Assembly: GCF_018531465.1 (NCBI RefSeq)
Contig: NZ_JAHDTF010000059.1
Location: 1 to 32,553, forward strand
DNA from: Sphaerisporangium fuscum
GTDB lineage: Bacteria > Actinomycetota > Actinomycetes > Streptosporangiales > Streptosporangiaceae
DNA: 32,553 nt
Direction of reading: 5' to 3'
The translations under genes were made by a program, and so were the position numbers. The notes beneath the pieces are model-generated. The model was not told the DNA's origin and did no database searches. It saw only the letters and a list, made by a program, of their open reading frames with translations. This document shows, piece after piece, positions 21,713-28,988 of the stretch. Positions within the stretch are counted from its first letter, which is position 1; each line of letters starts with the position of its first letter.

Positions 21713-23047
21713 GAGCGTGTTCCTTTCTTCGGTGGTGCCGGATGGGTGGGAGGAGGTGGTCTGGGGCGGCACGATCGGCTGCGGGTTTGCGGGTTCGTCG
21801 ACGACGACGGCGGCCATCCGCTGGTGGGGCACGGTGAAGGTCTCGCTCTGTCCGGTGTCCAGGTCGCGGACGGTCATCGTCAGCTCGCCGTCCAGGGCCA
21901 GGGGGCGGTGGACCGCGACGACCTCGGCGACGTCGCCGGCGGGGCCGAGCAGACGGTCGCCGGGCTCGATTCGCTCGGCCTGGCGCATCTCGGTGGGCGG
22001 CAGGGTGTCCACCGGCCGGGCCGCGACCAGCTCGTCTGTGGCGTAGCCGGTCTCCAGCAGATCGCCGGTGAGCAGGTTGCGGCTGCGGACCGTGACTCCG
22101 GGCCGGTCCTGCCAGGGCTCCACGCTGAGCACCTCATACGGCTGGTCGCGGTGGCCGATCCGGTCGCCGGGGCGCAGCTGCTCGGCGCGGACCTGGGGGC
22201 GAGGATCGGCGCTGTTCCAGTCGGCCGGCGGGTAGAACTGGCGGGTCTGCTCCGCCTGCTCGGCGGCTTCCTGGATGGGGGTGTCGTAGCGGCGCAGGTC
22301 GACCGGAACAGTCGCGGTCTGCTCGCCGGTCGTCTCGGCGTCGGGGCGGCGGGGCCGGTGGTGACCGGTGCGGTTGGCGGTGCACATCTCGCACGGGCAC
22401 TGGTCGGTTCCGGTGTGCGCGGCCGCGGTGTGCGGGGTGCGGCGGCGGACCAGGCAGGGGTGGCAGTAGTAGCCGGGCGGGTCCAGTTCGGCCTGGTAGC
22501 GCACCGCGCCCGACCCGCAGTCATGGCATCGCTTCGGCTCCTGGCCGCCCCTGGCCTGGTCGGCAGGCTGCTCGGCCGGATCCTGCTCGGCCGGGCGCTC
22601 GCCGCCTTCGGGTGCGGGGTCGGGGACCTCGATGGCCTCGACGTCGATGGTGTCGCGGTGGCGGCGGTAGCCATCGCGGCCGCCGCGGAGGGCCTCGCGG
22701 CCGATGCGGGCGGCGCCGGCGGCCAGGTGCCCGGTGGCCCACACCGCGCCGCCGGCGGCGGTGGCGGTCCCGGCGACGGCGCGCAGGGCGTGCCCCCACC
22801 ACCACTGCCAGTTGCGCGGGCCCGGCGGGTACAGCTTGCCGTCGGCGCCGCGGATGGGCTTGGCCAGGTGGGTCTGGGCGGCGGTGTAGCCGGAGCGGGC
22901 CGCCGCCCAGCCGCGGGCGGCTTCGGTGCGGGCCTGGGCGCTGCCCTGCCGCCAGGCGCCGCCCGCCGCCGCGCGGGCGGCGGGCTTGGTGGCGAGCGTG
23001 CCGGTGAGCGCTCCGGCGACCAGCAGCGCGAGGATCAGGGCGGCCAT
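21713..23047 (-). CDS. membrane and zinc-ribbon protein, fused in frame downstream
   Basis: The 445 residues start MAALILALLVAGALTG (a membrane anchor or signal), with a second hydrophobic patch at about 82-115. A zinc ribbon follows: C174 and C177 (CHDC), C195 and C198 (CHPC), then C217, C219 and C222 (CPCEMC). The C-terminal half has two similar beta modules, LRPGDRIGHRDQPYEVLSVE at about 291-310 and IEPGDRLLGPAGDVAEVVAVH at about 360-380. I know no function; a membrane-tied transfer component is likely. No stop separates it from the 21712 ATG, so a fusion protein and a shorter internal-start product could both be made. It begins 3 nt after the stop of the four-TM gene. Confidence 0.65.
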
Positions 23048-23050
23048 GGT

Positions 23051-23464
23051 CTAGCGCCCCTTGCTGCCGAAGACGGTGGTGACGGCGGCGTCGATGCCGT
23101 GGCCCATGCCGTCGACCACGCCGTGCTTGAAGGCGTCCCCGACCACTCCGCCGATGCCGATCAGCAGGAACGCCGGGAACAGCAGGCCGATGATCGGGGT
23201 CTGCCAGCGGCGCGGGCTGCCGGTCTTGGGCAGCACGTCGTGGATGAACACGATCGCGCCGAACAGCCCGGCCAGGCCGAAGATGCGGGTGGTCCACAGC
23301 ACGGTGGTGGAGCCGGTGGGGATGGCCATGATCCAGCCGGAGAACACCGCGGCGAATCCCACGCCGGCGACGCCGACCAGGATGCACACGACGCGGTGCA
23401 CTCGCTTGATGTAGAACAGCGCCCCGGCGATGACCGCCAGGATGAGTCCAGCCCAGATTTGCAT
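23051..23464 (-). CDS. small polytopic membrane protein
   Basis: The 137-aa product starts MQIWAGLILAVIAGALFYI and has four hydrophobic segments at about residues 3-19, 24-45, 59-75 and 89-108, with a Gly-rich end. The ATG at 23464 follows GAAGGGA. Small membrane proteins of this kind (Spd type) help plasmid spread through the recipient mycelium, which fits its place in the transfer operon, but I cannot assign it to a named family. It is flanked closely on both sides (13 nt and 3 nt). Confidence 0.75.
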   Translation of the reverse strand: MQIWAGLILAVIAGALFYIKRVHRVVCILVGVAGVGFAAVFSGWIMAIPTGSTTVLWTTRIFGLAGLFGAIVFIHDVLPKTGSPRRWQTPIIGLLFPAFLLIGIGGVVGDAFKHGVVDGMGHGIDAAVTTVFGSKGR

Positions 23465-23477
23465 GATCGAAGTCCCT

Positions 23478-24008
23478 TCACGGGTGGAGGATGACGATGA
23501 ACACCAGCGCGATCGCGGTGACCGAGGCGGCCAGAAACAGCCGCAGCGGCCGCTGGAGGATCCACAGCGCGGTGTAGGCGGCCATTGAGGCCGGGATGAC
23601 CAGCACGATGCGGTAGCCGCGGCCGAGGAGCCGCAGCACGGCGGCCTCGCGGGGCGCCCAGTCGGCCTCGGCCATCTCCCGCCACAGCCCGGCGATCGAG
23701 GGCAGCTGCTCGCGAAAGACGGTGCTGCCGGTGATGGCGCGCTGGCCGGTGGCCATCGCAGCGCTGTACCAGCCGCTCGCCACCTCCCCGAGCGGAGTCT
23801 TGACGCGTGCGGGCAGGGCGGCGGGGGCGGGCACGGCCGGTGGAGCAGCCGGGGTGGTGTCGCCGTGCAGCGACACCACCTGGGCCATGGACTCGCCCGC
23901 CTGCGGCCGCTGCGGCCACGGTGAGGGAGCCGGGGCGGGGGCGGGCGCGGTGGCATCTTGTGGACCGTTCGGGGTCTGGCCGAACGGGTTGGTCAGCCGG
24001 GGCTCCAT
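23478..24008 (-). CDS. membrane-anchored Pro/Ala-rich protein
   Basis: This 176-aa protein has a Pro/Ala-rich disordered head (residues 1-70), a middle part (LPSIAGLWREMAEADWAPREAAVLRLLGRGYR) and two C-terminal membrane segments (IVLVIPASMAAYTALWIL and FLAASVTAIALVFIVIL). A ribosome-binding site GAGGAGG lies 6 nt upstream of the ATG at 24008. It sits between a 77-aa gene and a four-TM gene in the transfer operon. It probably anchors a cytoplasmic partner to the membrane; no family is known to me. Confidence 0.75.
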   Translation of the reverse strand: MEPRLTNPFGQTPNGPQDATAPAPAPAPSPWPQRPQAGESMAQVVSLHGDTTPAAPPAVPAPAALPARVKTPLGEVASGWYSAAMATGQRAITGSTVFREQLPSIAGLWREMAEADWAPREAAVLRLLGRGYRIVLVIPASMAAYTALWILQRPLRLFLAASVTAIALVFIVILHP

Positions 24009-24011
24009 AGG

Positions 24012-24245
24012 TCACCTCCTCGGCGCGGTCTTGGGGTCGGCGTCACGGGCGAAGCCGGCCAGCTGCTCGGCCAGGGAACGGCGAGCCCGGTCGGCCTTGG
24101 CGGGGTCCTGGATGTCCAGCCGGGCCAGCGCGGCGGTCAGCCAGTTCCACGCGGCGTCCAGCGCCTGCGCGCCGTCGGCCGCAGCGGCTATCTGCTGGCT
24201 GAAGTAGGCGGCCCGGCGCTCGTGTCCGCGAGGCTTTCGCGGCAT
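24012..24245 (-). CDS. 77-aa helical protein
   Basis: The product starts MPRKPRGHERRAAYFSQQIAA and is helical and charged (LDAAWNWLTAALARLD, ARRSLAEQLAGFARDAD). The ATG at 24245 has AAAGGAG 7 nt upstream. It ends 3 nt before the next gene. Its own promoter may lie in the 182-bp gap upstream, which carries alternating CG repeats. Function unknown. Confidence 0.75.
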   Translation of the reverse strand: MPRKPRGHERRAAYFSQQIAAAADGAQALDAAWNWLTAALARLDIQDPAKADRARRSLAEQLAGFARDADPKTAPRR

Positions 24246-24340
24246 CGCAAACTCCTTTCGCAACGCGCTCGCGGTCACCGACCGTGACACCCGCGCGAAG
24301 GCGGGCGCGAGCCGACTTCCGGCCGCGGCTTGACAACCAA

Positions 24341-24380
24341 CGCGCCATACGCGTACGCGCGCGTGCGGGCGCGTACGCGT
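24341..24380. repeat. alternating CG/CGTACG tract
   Basis: The tract is built of GCGCG and GCGTACGCG blocks and contains two CGTACG hexamers. It is in the only sizeable gap (24246-24427) inside the transfer operon. Such alternating pyrimidine-purine DNA can adopt Z-form; similar tracts lie near 1246, 3744-3960, 4034-4057 and 17124. Confidence 0.6.
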
Positions 24381-24427
24381 GAGAACGGCCCGGCGGTTCG
24401 TCACAGACGGTGACCACAAGCGGGGGA

Positions 24428-24862
24428 TCATCGGGAGGCCTCTCCTTCGCTGGAAGAGGCCCAGGCGGGCATGTCCAGGCGGCACCAGGCGGTGCGGCCG
24501 GTCTCGGTGAGGGTCACCTCGTAGGCGTCGGCGAGCTCGGCGACCAGGTGCAGACCGTGGCCGCCTTCACCGTCCGGGCGGCGGGCCGGGACCAGCGCCG
24601 GGCCCTGGTCGTCGACGGCGACCTCGACGGCGCCGGGGCCGACGTCAACGCGGAGCCGGTAAGTGCCGCCGGTCGCGCCGCTGGCGCTGTGCAGCACGGC
24701 GTTGGTGGCCAGCTCCGACACCACCACCAGCACGTCGGCCAGCCGCGGGCAGTCGGGCAGGATGAGCGCGGCCAGGGTGCGGGCCTGCCCGATGCTCATC
24801 GGCGTCCCGGAAAAGCGCAGGTCAGCGGCCACCACGCCGGTCAGGGCGAGGGTCTGGGTCAT
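24428..24862 (-). CDS. RsbW-like anti-sigma ATPase (HATPase)
   Basis: This 144-aa single GHKL/HATPase domain has an N-box (VLVVVSELATNAVLH, Glu50 and Asn54), a G1 box (VDDQGP, residues 83-88) and a G2 box (GEGGHGLHLV, 98-107). Short stand-alone domains of this type are serine kinases that hold sigma factors and are released by STAS antagonists. No sigma factor lies in the window, so it may act on a host sigma factor or its STAS regulators. Its ATG overlaps the stop of the upstream gene (TGATG), so it is part of the transfer operon. A lone STAS gene is found at 9206-9529, without the usual phosphorylation Ser. Confidence 0.88.
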   Translation of the reverse strand: MTQTLALTGVVAADLRFSGTPMSIGQARTLAALILPDCPRLADVLVVVSELATNAVLHSASGATGGTYRLRVDVGPGAVEVAVDDQGPALVPARRPDGEGGHGLHLVAELADAYEVTLTETGRTAWCRLDMPAWASSSEGEASR

Positions 24863-25122
24863 CACGCCGACACCTCCCGCGCCAGGCGGGCGGCGGCCGC
24901 GACGGCCAGCAGCTCCACCGGGGAGGCGCCCGCCGGCGGGAGCTGGCCGTGGCGGCCGAGCTCGGCGCGGAGGAACACCAGCGGGTCGGCCTGGCCCTGC
25001 TCGGCGGCGGCCACGGCGGCGCGGGCAGCCGCGACCAGGGCGGCGTGCTCGACCTGCAGCAGCAACAGCCGGTCGTGGTCGCTCAACGGGGCGACGGCGC
25101 TGGTTACGGTGGTGGCGGTCAT
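24862..25122 (-). CDS. 86-aa helical protein
   Basis: The product begins MTATTVTSAVAPLSDHDRL and is mainly Ala/Leu/Glu helices (LLLQVEHAALVAAARAAVAA, FLRAELGRHGQLPP). It is translationally linked on both sides: its ATG overlaps the SsgA-like stop (ATGA) and its TGA overlaps the ATPase ATG. That placement suggests a partner of one of those two proteins. No family is recognised. Confidence 0.75.
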   Translation of the reverse strand: MTATTVTSAVAPLSDHDRLLLLQVEHAALVAAARAAVAAAEQGQADPLVFLRAELGRHGQLPPAGASPVELLAVAAAARLAREVSA

Positions 25123-25529
25123 GCCGCACCCCCGAGAACCTGCGCGAGCTCGGCGTCCCAGTCGATTCGCTCGGCTTCCTCACCCACGCGCACGGCGGCG
25201 TAGGTCAGCGCCAGGAAGAACGCGGCGCTCTCGCGGCGCATCTGCAATGGCACGCAGTTGGTCTGCGGGTACAGCACGATGCTGATCGAGCCGTCCGCGC
25301 TGGGCTCGACCAGGACGTCGCCCTGGCCGCCGGCCTGGTCGAGTTCCACTGCGTCGACCAGCAACTCGCGGGCGAACCGCCAGGTGATGCCGCTGGTTTT
25401 GCCCGACGGGCTCTGGAAGTTGATCGCGACGGCGAACGGGTCGGCGGGGTCGTAGATGAGCGTCGCCTGGTGGGGCAGCCGGGATCCGGGGCTCCACAGG
25501 AACACGCCATGGCTGATGCGGTCGTTCAT
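25119..25529 (-). CDS. SsgA-like (SALP) protein
   Basis: This 136-aa protein matches the SsgA fold by pattern: LIYDPADPFAVAINF at about residues 24-38, ITWRFARELLVDAVE at about 48-62, GQGDVLVEPSADGSISIVL, then a C-terminal helix (SAAFFLALTYAAV). SsgA-like proteins control septum placement, sporulation and cell-wall assembly in mycelial actinomycetes. Carriage in a conjugation operon suggests that the element adjusts septation or wall opening during transfer (inference). It overlaps the Spd-like gene upstream and the 86-aa gene downstream by 4 nt each. Confidence 0.78.
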   Translation of the reverse strand: MNDRISHGVFLWSPGSRLPHQATLIYDPADPFAVAINFQSPSGKTSGITWRFARELLVDAVELDQAGGQGDVLVEPSADGSISIVLYPQTNCVPLQMRRESAAFFLALTYAAVRVGEEAERIDWDAELAQVLGGAA

Positions 25530-27262
25530 GCCGCCACGTCCTCAGAGACGGTGTCCTCCGTACGGGCCGTCTCCTCGGCCGGTACGTCCTGCGTCTGGTC
25601 GTCCGTACGCACCTGGCCGGTACGGACTTCGATCGCCCGTACGGCCGCCGTACGGGGCTCCTCGGCCTCTGGCGTACGGGACTCGCTGTCCTCCGTACGG
25701 GGGCCCGTCGTGTCCTGCTCGTCGTCCGTACGGAGCTCGACATCCTCTGTACGCGGGGCCGCGTCGGCCGGCGACTGCTCCGTACCGGACTCCGCCGTAC
25801 GGGGCGGCGCCGCGTCTTCTGCCTCCTCCGCCTCGCCCGTACGAGCGGCGGGATCCGACTCGTCGCCGGCCTGCTGGGGCTCGGCCACGACGTCGTCCTG
25901 GGGCCGCATCGGCTCCGAACCGTCGCCCTGTTCGGCGGTGGCCATGGTCGAGGCGTCAGGGCCGATCACGCTCAGGCGCGCCTCCCGGACGGCCTTTTCC
26001 GCCCATGACCTGCTACGACGGGCCTGCGCCATCAGACGCGGGTACTCCGGCTCCCATCGGTCACCGCGATCGGCGGCCGCGAGGATTTCCTGGCGCACCA
26101 TGCCGATGAACTCCTCACGGTCCATCGGCGCCGACGGCTCCTCCTGCGGGCCGCTGGGCTCCTCGCCCGTACGGTCAGCGCCCGTACGACTCGCGGGGCC
26201 CTGCTCCGTACGGCCATACTCCGTGCGGCTGTCGGCCGCCGTACGGCTCTGCGCCGTACGGGACGCGGCCTCCGTACGGGTCTCCTCCCGTACGGGGGAG
26301 ACCGTCTCCGGTGTACGGGAAACGGTCTCCGTACGGGGCTGCTCCGTACGGCTGGAGTCGTCGGTACGGACCCCTTCCGTAGGGGGCTGCTGCTGAGCGG
26401 CGGAGAGCTCCCGTACGGCCTGCAGCAGATCGCCCTGCAGGGCCTGCAGCGCTCCGGTGAACTCCTCGCGCACCTCCGCCACCAACGCGGCCGCGTCGGC
26501 GCGCTCGGCCGTCAACTCCGGATGCACCGGCCCCGACACCGCGGCGTCGACCCGGACGACCTCGATAGGCTCCTGCGCCTCCTGGGCGAGGTCACGGGCC
26601 CGCTCGGCCGCCTCCTTGTAGGCCCGGCGGACCGCTTCGGTGATCCAGTGCCGCAGGTCGGTCACGGCCTCGGCGGCGCAGAACACCATCACCGGCGGCA
26701 CCGAGTGCAGCAAGATCTTCGCCGGTTCCAGGGACTCCCAGGCGGTCCAGGTGTTCATCGCGTACGTGGCCGTCAGCGCCACCCACTTCAGCGCCCGGAC
26801 CCACGGCCCGAGCTTCTTGATGAGCTGGTGGCGGCTGATGATCTGCTCGCCGAGTAGCGCGCCGATCAGGATGAACGACACCAGCGGGTCCAGCAGCCAG
26901 GCCGACCACCACACCAGCTCGTGTCCGGCGATGGTGACCGCGTGGACGGCCGGGGCGTCGTCGCCGGCGGCGAAGTTCTGCACGTTCACCGCGGTGAAGG
27001 CCAGGCCCAGGATCATGCCGGTCCAGATGAGCCGGTCCACCCAGCTGCGCATCCGCTCGATCCGCAGCGCGATCACGTCCGGGTGGACCTGGTAGGCGCG
27101 CACCTCGGCCGCCTCGCGAGCGGCGGCGGCCAGCTTGGCGGCCTTGCCGCTGAGCTTCCGGGTGGCGTCGACCGGAGAGACCGGCTGGACGGGAGGCCAC
27201 AGCGTCGACTCCGCGCCCGTCAGCTCGTGTTCGTCCTGGCGGCGGGTGGGAGTGATGCTCAT
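25526..27262 (-). CDS. Spd-like membrane protein with Arg-Thr-rich tails
   Basis: This 578-aa protein has an N-terminal cytoplasmic part, four membrane segments at about residues 79-95, 118-138, 158-173 and 184-202, then a long cytoplasmic tail. This matches DUF2637/SpdB-like transfer proteins. The tail has two low-complexity stretches (about 296-366 and 474-570) full of RTE, RTD and RTA, separated by a conserved-looking domain at about 381-430 (DREEFIGMVRQEILAAA, SRSWAEKAVREAR). The Arg-Thr pairs are nearly all coded CGT-ACG, two codons that are not favoured in such GC-rich DNA, making a palindrome array. The ATG at 27262 overlaps the upstream stop (ATGA). It likely acts with TraB in intramycelial spread. 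Confidence 0.8.
   Translation of the reverse strand: MSITPTRRQDEHELTGAESTLWPPVQPVSPVDATRKLSGKAAKLAAAAREAAEVRAYQVHPDVIALRIERMRSWVDRLIWTGMILGLAFTAVNVQNFAAGDDAPAVHAVTIAGHELVWWSAWLLDPLVSFILIGALLGEQIISRHQLIKKLGPWVRALKWVALTATYAMNTWTAWESLEPAKILLHSVPPVMVFCAAEAVTDLRHWITEAVRRAYKEAAERARDLAQEAQEPIEVVRVDAAVSGPVHPELTAERADAAALVAEVREEFTGALQALQGDLLQAVRELSAAQQQPPTEGVRTDDSSRTEQPRTETVSRTPETVSPVREETRTEAASRTAQSRTAADSRTEYGRTEQGPASRTGADRTGEEPSGPQEEPSAPMDREEFIGMVRQEILAAADRGDRWEPEYPRLMAQARRSRSWAEKAVREARLSVIGPDASTMATAEQGDGSEPMRPQDDVVAEPQQAGDESDPAARTGEAEEAEDAAPPRTAESGTEQSPADAAPRTEDVELRTDDEQDTTGPRTEDSESRTPEAEEPRTAAVRAIEVRTGQVRTDDQTQDVPAEETARTEDTVSEDVAA
25559..26417. repeat. array of 19 CGTACG palindromes
   Basis: Exact CGTACG starts at 25559, 25604, 25638, 25649, 25673, 25694, 25727, 25796, 25838, 26168, 26183, 26207, 26240, 26255, 26273, 26289, 26330, 26345 and 26412; fifteen extend to CCGTACGG. 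About eight one-base variants lie among them. Two clusters (nine and ten copies) flank a gap at 25844-26167. Sixteen copies code Arg-Thr (or keep that phase); those at 25638, 26289 and 26412 code Val-Arg in another phase. Confidence 0.9.
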
Positions 27263-27816
27263 CGGCCCCACCGCCACCAGCGGCGACGCCCGCGCAGGGG
27301 GGTCTCAAGGCGCGCGCGGAATGCCTCCAGGTTGTGGTCCGGGCAGGTCTCCACGGGGGCGCCGCCCTGCCAGGCGCAGCCGCACTCAGGGGCCGGATCG
27401 GCCAGCTCCCGCACGGCGGCCGCGACGTCGCCGGTCTCCGCCAGCTCGGTGCGGACGTCGGCGATCGCGTTGGACACGTCGACCAGGGCCCCGGCCACCG
27501 GCACGGTCGCCTCACCGATGGCGCCGGACAGCTCGCGGATCGCGGCGGTGATGTCGCGCAGGTCCCGGCGCATCGCCGCCACCTCGGCCAGCGTGGCGAT
27601 GTGCTCCAGCTCGGCCTGCACGCGGCTCTGGGCCAGCTCCTGGCAGATCGCCAGCAGCGCGTGCCCGGCCCCGGCCTGCGCGTCCCGCAGCGCCACGCCG
27701 CGATCGTCGTAGCACCCGGGGTGCGGGGCCCGGAGGCCGCCGGCGTCCGTCGCCTCGGTCAGCAGACCCAGCGCCCGCACCGCGTGCGACTGAGTCGAGG
27801 TCGCGATCTCGCTCAT
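27259..27816 (-). CDS. 185-aa helical protein of the transfer operon
   Basis: The product begins MSEIATSTQSHAVRALGLL, has long amphipathic helices in the middle (VAAMRRDLRDITAAIRELSG, LVDVSNAIADVRTELAE), a Cys/His group (CGCAW, CPDH) that could bind metal, and a basic Trp/Arg-rich end (RGRRRWWRWG). I do not know the family. It is coupled by 4-nt overlaps to the HTH gene upstream and the Spd-like gene downstream, with GGAGG 8 nt before its ATG at 27816. Confidence 0.75.
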   Translation of the reverse strand: MSEIATSTQSHAVRALGLLTEATDAGGLRAPHPGCYDDRGVALRDAQAGAGHALLAICQELAQSRVQAELEHIATLAEVAAMRRDLRDITAAIRELSGAIGEATVPVAGALVDVSNAIADVRTELAETGDVAAAVRELADPAPECGCAWQGGAPVETCPDHNLEAFRARLETPLRGRRRWWRWGR

Positions 27817-28100
27817 CGGCCGACCTCCACAGAGGACGCCGAGAACGTGTCGGGCTCGAGAGCGGTCTCGGTGGTGGAGGCCTCTTCCTGGACAGGCAGC
27901 GCTGCGGAGACCTCAAGCGCGGCGCGGACCTCGGACTCGCGGTAGCGGATCAGTCGGCCGCCAGGGGTACGGATGCCCGCGATACGCCCCTCGCGGGCCC
28001 AGCGGGCAACGGTCTTGGGATCGACGCGGAAGACAGCCGCCAACTCCTTCGAAGTGAGCAGCGGTTCCGCGATCAGGCATGCGTCAGCGACAATGCGCAT
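27813..28100 (-). CDS. MerR/BldC-type HTH (excisionase-like), first gene of transfer operon
   Basis: The 95-aa protein carries a single winged HTH at about residues 14-55: LLTSKELAAVFRVDPKTVARWAREGRIAGIRTPGGRLIRY. This is the excisionase/BldC-like pattern, in which a short acidic tail follows the domain. It may regulate the operon it heads, or act as a directionality factor for a recombinase. The ATG at 28100 has AAAGGA 8-9 nt upstream; start codon and ribosome-binding site lie within a perfect 8-bp stem-loop. Its stop overlaps the next ATG. A longer start at 28163 would read through the upstream hairpin and is unlikely. Confidence 0.85.
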   Translation of the reverse strand: MRIVADACLIAEPLLTSKELAAVFRVDPKTVARWAREGRIAGIRTPGGRLIRYRESEVRAALEVSAALPVQEEASTTETALEPDTFSASSVEVGR

Positions 28101-28129
28101 GAGTCGGTTCCTTTCAACTCTCGACTCAT
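28099..28129 (-). promoter_or_regulatory. hairpin enclosing start codon and ribosome-binding site
   Basis: ATGAGTCG and its complement (8 bp, perfect) put the HTH gene's start codon in the stem and AAAGGA in the 15-nt loop. This could limit translation of the whole operon. Confidence 0.55.
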
Positions 28130-28130
28130 C

Positions 28131-28161
28131 GCGGCCTCGGTGCTGGACACACCGAGGCCGC
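28131..28161 (-). promoter_or_regulatory. 12-bp hairpin in transfer-operon leader
   Basis: GCGGCCTCGGTG and its exact complement flank a 7-nt loop, right next to the start-codon hairpin. It may be an attenuator, or alternatively a terminator for an upstream transcript. Confidence 0.55.
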
Positions 28162-28165
28162 ATTG

Positions 28166-28202
28166 TGGACAGGCCCTGGCACAGTCGATGGATGGACAGG
28201 CC
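28166..28202. repeat. direct repeat TGGACAGGCC
   Basis: TGGACAGGCC occurs at 28166-28175 and 28193-28202, 27 bp apart; a partial copy (CTGGACA) is at 28143. They lie in the transfer-operon upstream region and may be regulator sites. Confidence 0.45.
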
Positions 28203-28255
28203 ACCGACCGTTTGGTTCTCTTGCCGATTCGGGCACTAGGCGTTTAAAGGTCTCG

Positions 28256-28388
28256 CCTTACTGGAGCCTCCTAGCGCTCTGGACGCTTGAGCAGAACCTT
28301 ACTGCCATTCATGGAAGCCATCAAGGTTGTAGCGTACGATTCGCGTAGAAGGTTCTCTCAGCACCCCCTTACTGCCTACCGAGTAAGG
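28256..28388. promoter_or_regulatory. CCTTACT repeats upstream of GntR pair
   Basis: CCTTACT lies at 28256-28262, 28297-28303 and 28367-28373. The last pairs with AGTAAGG at 28382-28388 as an inverted repeat with an 8-nt spacer. The sites sit between the transfer operon and the GntR-type genes. They are likely operators for the GntR protein encoded at 28989. Confidence 0.55.
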
Positions 28389-28430
28389 TGACGAGGTGAG
28401 GCGGTGGTTTTGGACTACCTAGGAGGCGTT

Positions 28431-28970
28431 TTGAGCGAGCACACGTGGGTGAGCACCTCCACGCCGTACGTCTACCCCCGTCAAGAAGGGGAGGGTGATG
28501 CCTGGTCCGAAGAGGCGGCCCAGCACGGCCGCACTGGGACTCACGTGCTTCGCGAAGTAGTGGAAGACGTTGCCCCCGACGCAGTAGCTGAGCGGCTTCA
28601 ACTCCCAGCGGGAAGCCCTGTAATCGTCCGTCGCCGAACGGTGCTCCTTGACGGCCACCCGGTAGAACTTGCGGACTCCTACTACCCTCTCTCGATCGCC
28701 CAAGGGACAGGGCTGGCGGAGAATCGCAAGATCCGAGGCGGGGCAGTCACGCTGTTGAAGGAGCTCGGATACCAGCCCCGATCTGCGGAGGAGGACATCT
28801 CTGCCCGACTTCCCTCCAACGAGGAGCGGCAGATGCTCCAGCTGAATGAACGCGACTGGGTCCTAGTGGTTCTGCGGACGCTCCGAACGGCAGACGGTAC
28901 GCCGGTCGAGGTCAGCGACATGAAGATGACCGCGCAGGGACGTCACCTGCGATACGACACAACCCTGTGA
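28431..28970 (+). CDS. UTRA-domain protein lacking a DNA-binding domain
   Basis: This 179-aa protein matches only the effector-binding UTRA domain of GntR/HutC regulators: AERLQLPAGSPVIVRRRTVLLDGHPVELADSYYP in the middle and EERQMLQLNERDWVLVVLRTLRTADGTPVEVSD near the end. The winged HTH that normally precedes it is absent. The TTG at 28431 has AGGAGG a few bases upstream. It lies 18 nt before a complete GntR gene whose UTRA part is similar. It could bind the same ligand and pair with the full-length regulator to modulate it (inference). Confidence 0.78.
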   Translation: MSEHTWVSTSTPYVYPRQEGEGDAWSEEAAQHGRTGTHVLREVVEDVAPDAVAERLQLPAGSPVIVRRRTVLLDGHPVELADSYYPLSIAQGTGLAENRKIRGGAVTLLKELGYQPRSAEEDISARLPSNEERQMLQLNERDWVLVVLRTLRTADGTPVEVSDMKMTAQGRHLRYDTTL

Positions 28971-28988
28971 AGCGAGAAGGACCTTATT

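Noticed and set aside
18665..23047. A single 1460-residue minus-strand frame
   Set aside because: Its middle part is the shadow of traB, which has clear Walker motifs and its own start; the frame joins unrelated genes because GC-rich DNA lacks stops.
20882..23494. An 870-residue plus-strand frame
   Set aside because: It is antisense to the zinc-ribbon and membrane genes, has low-complexity Gly/Val/Arg composition and no start site.
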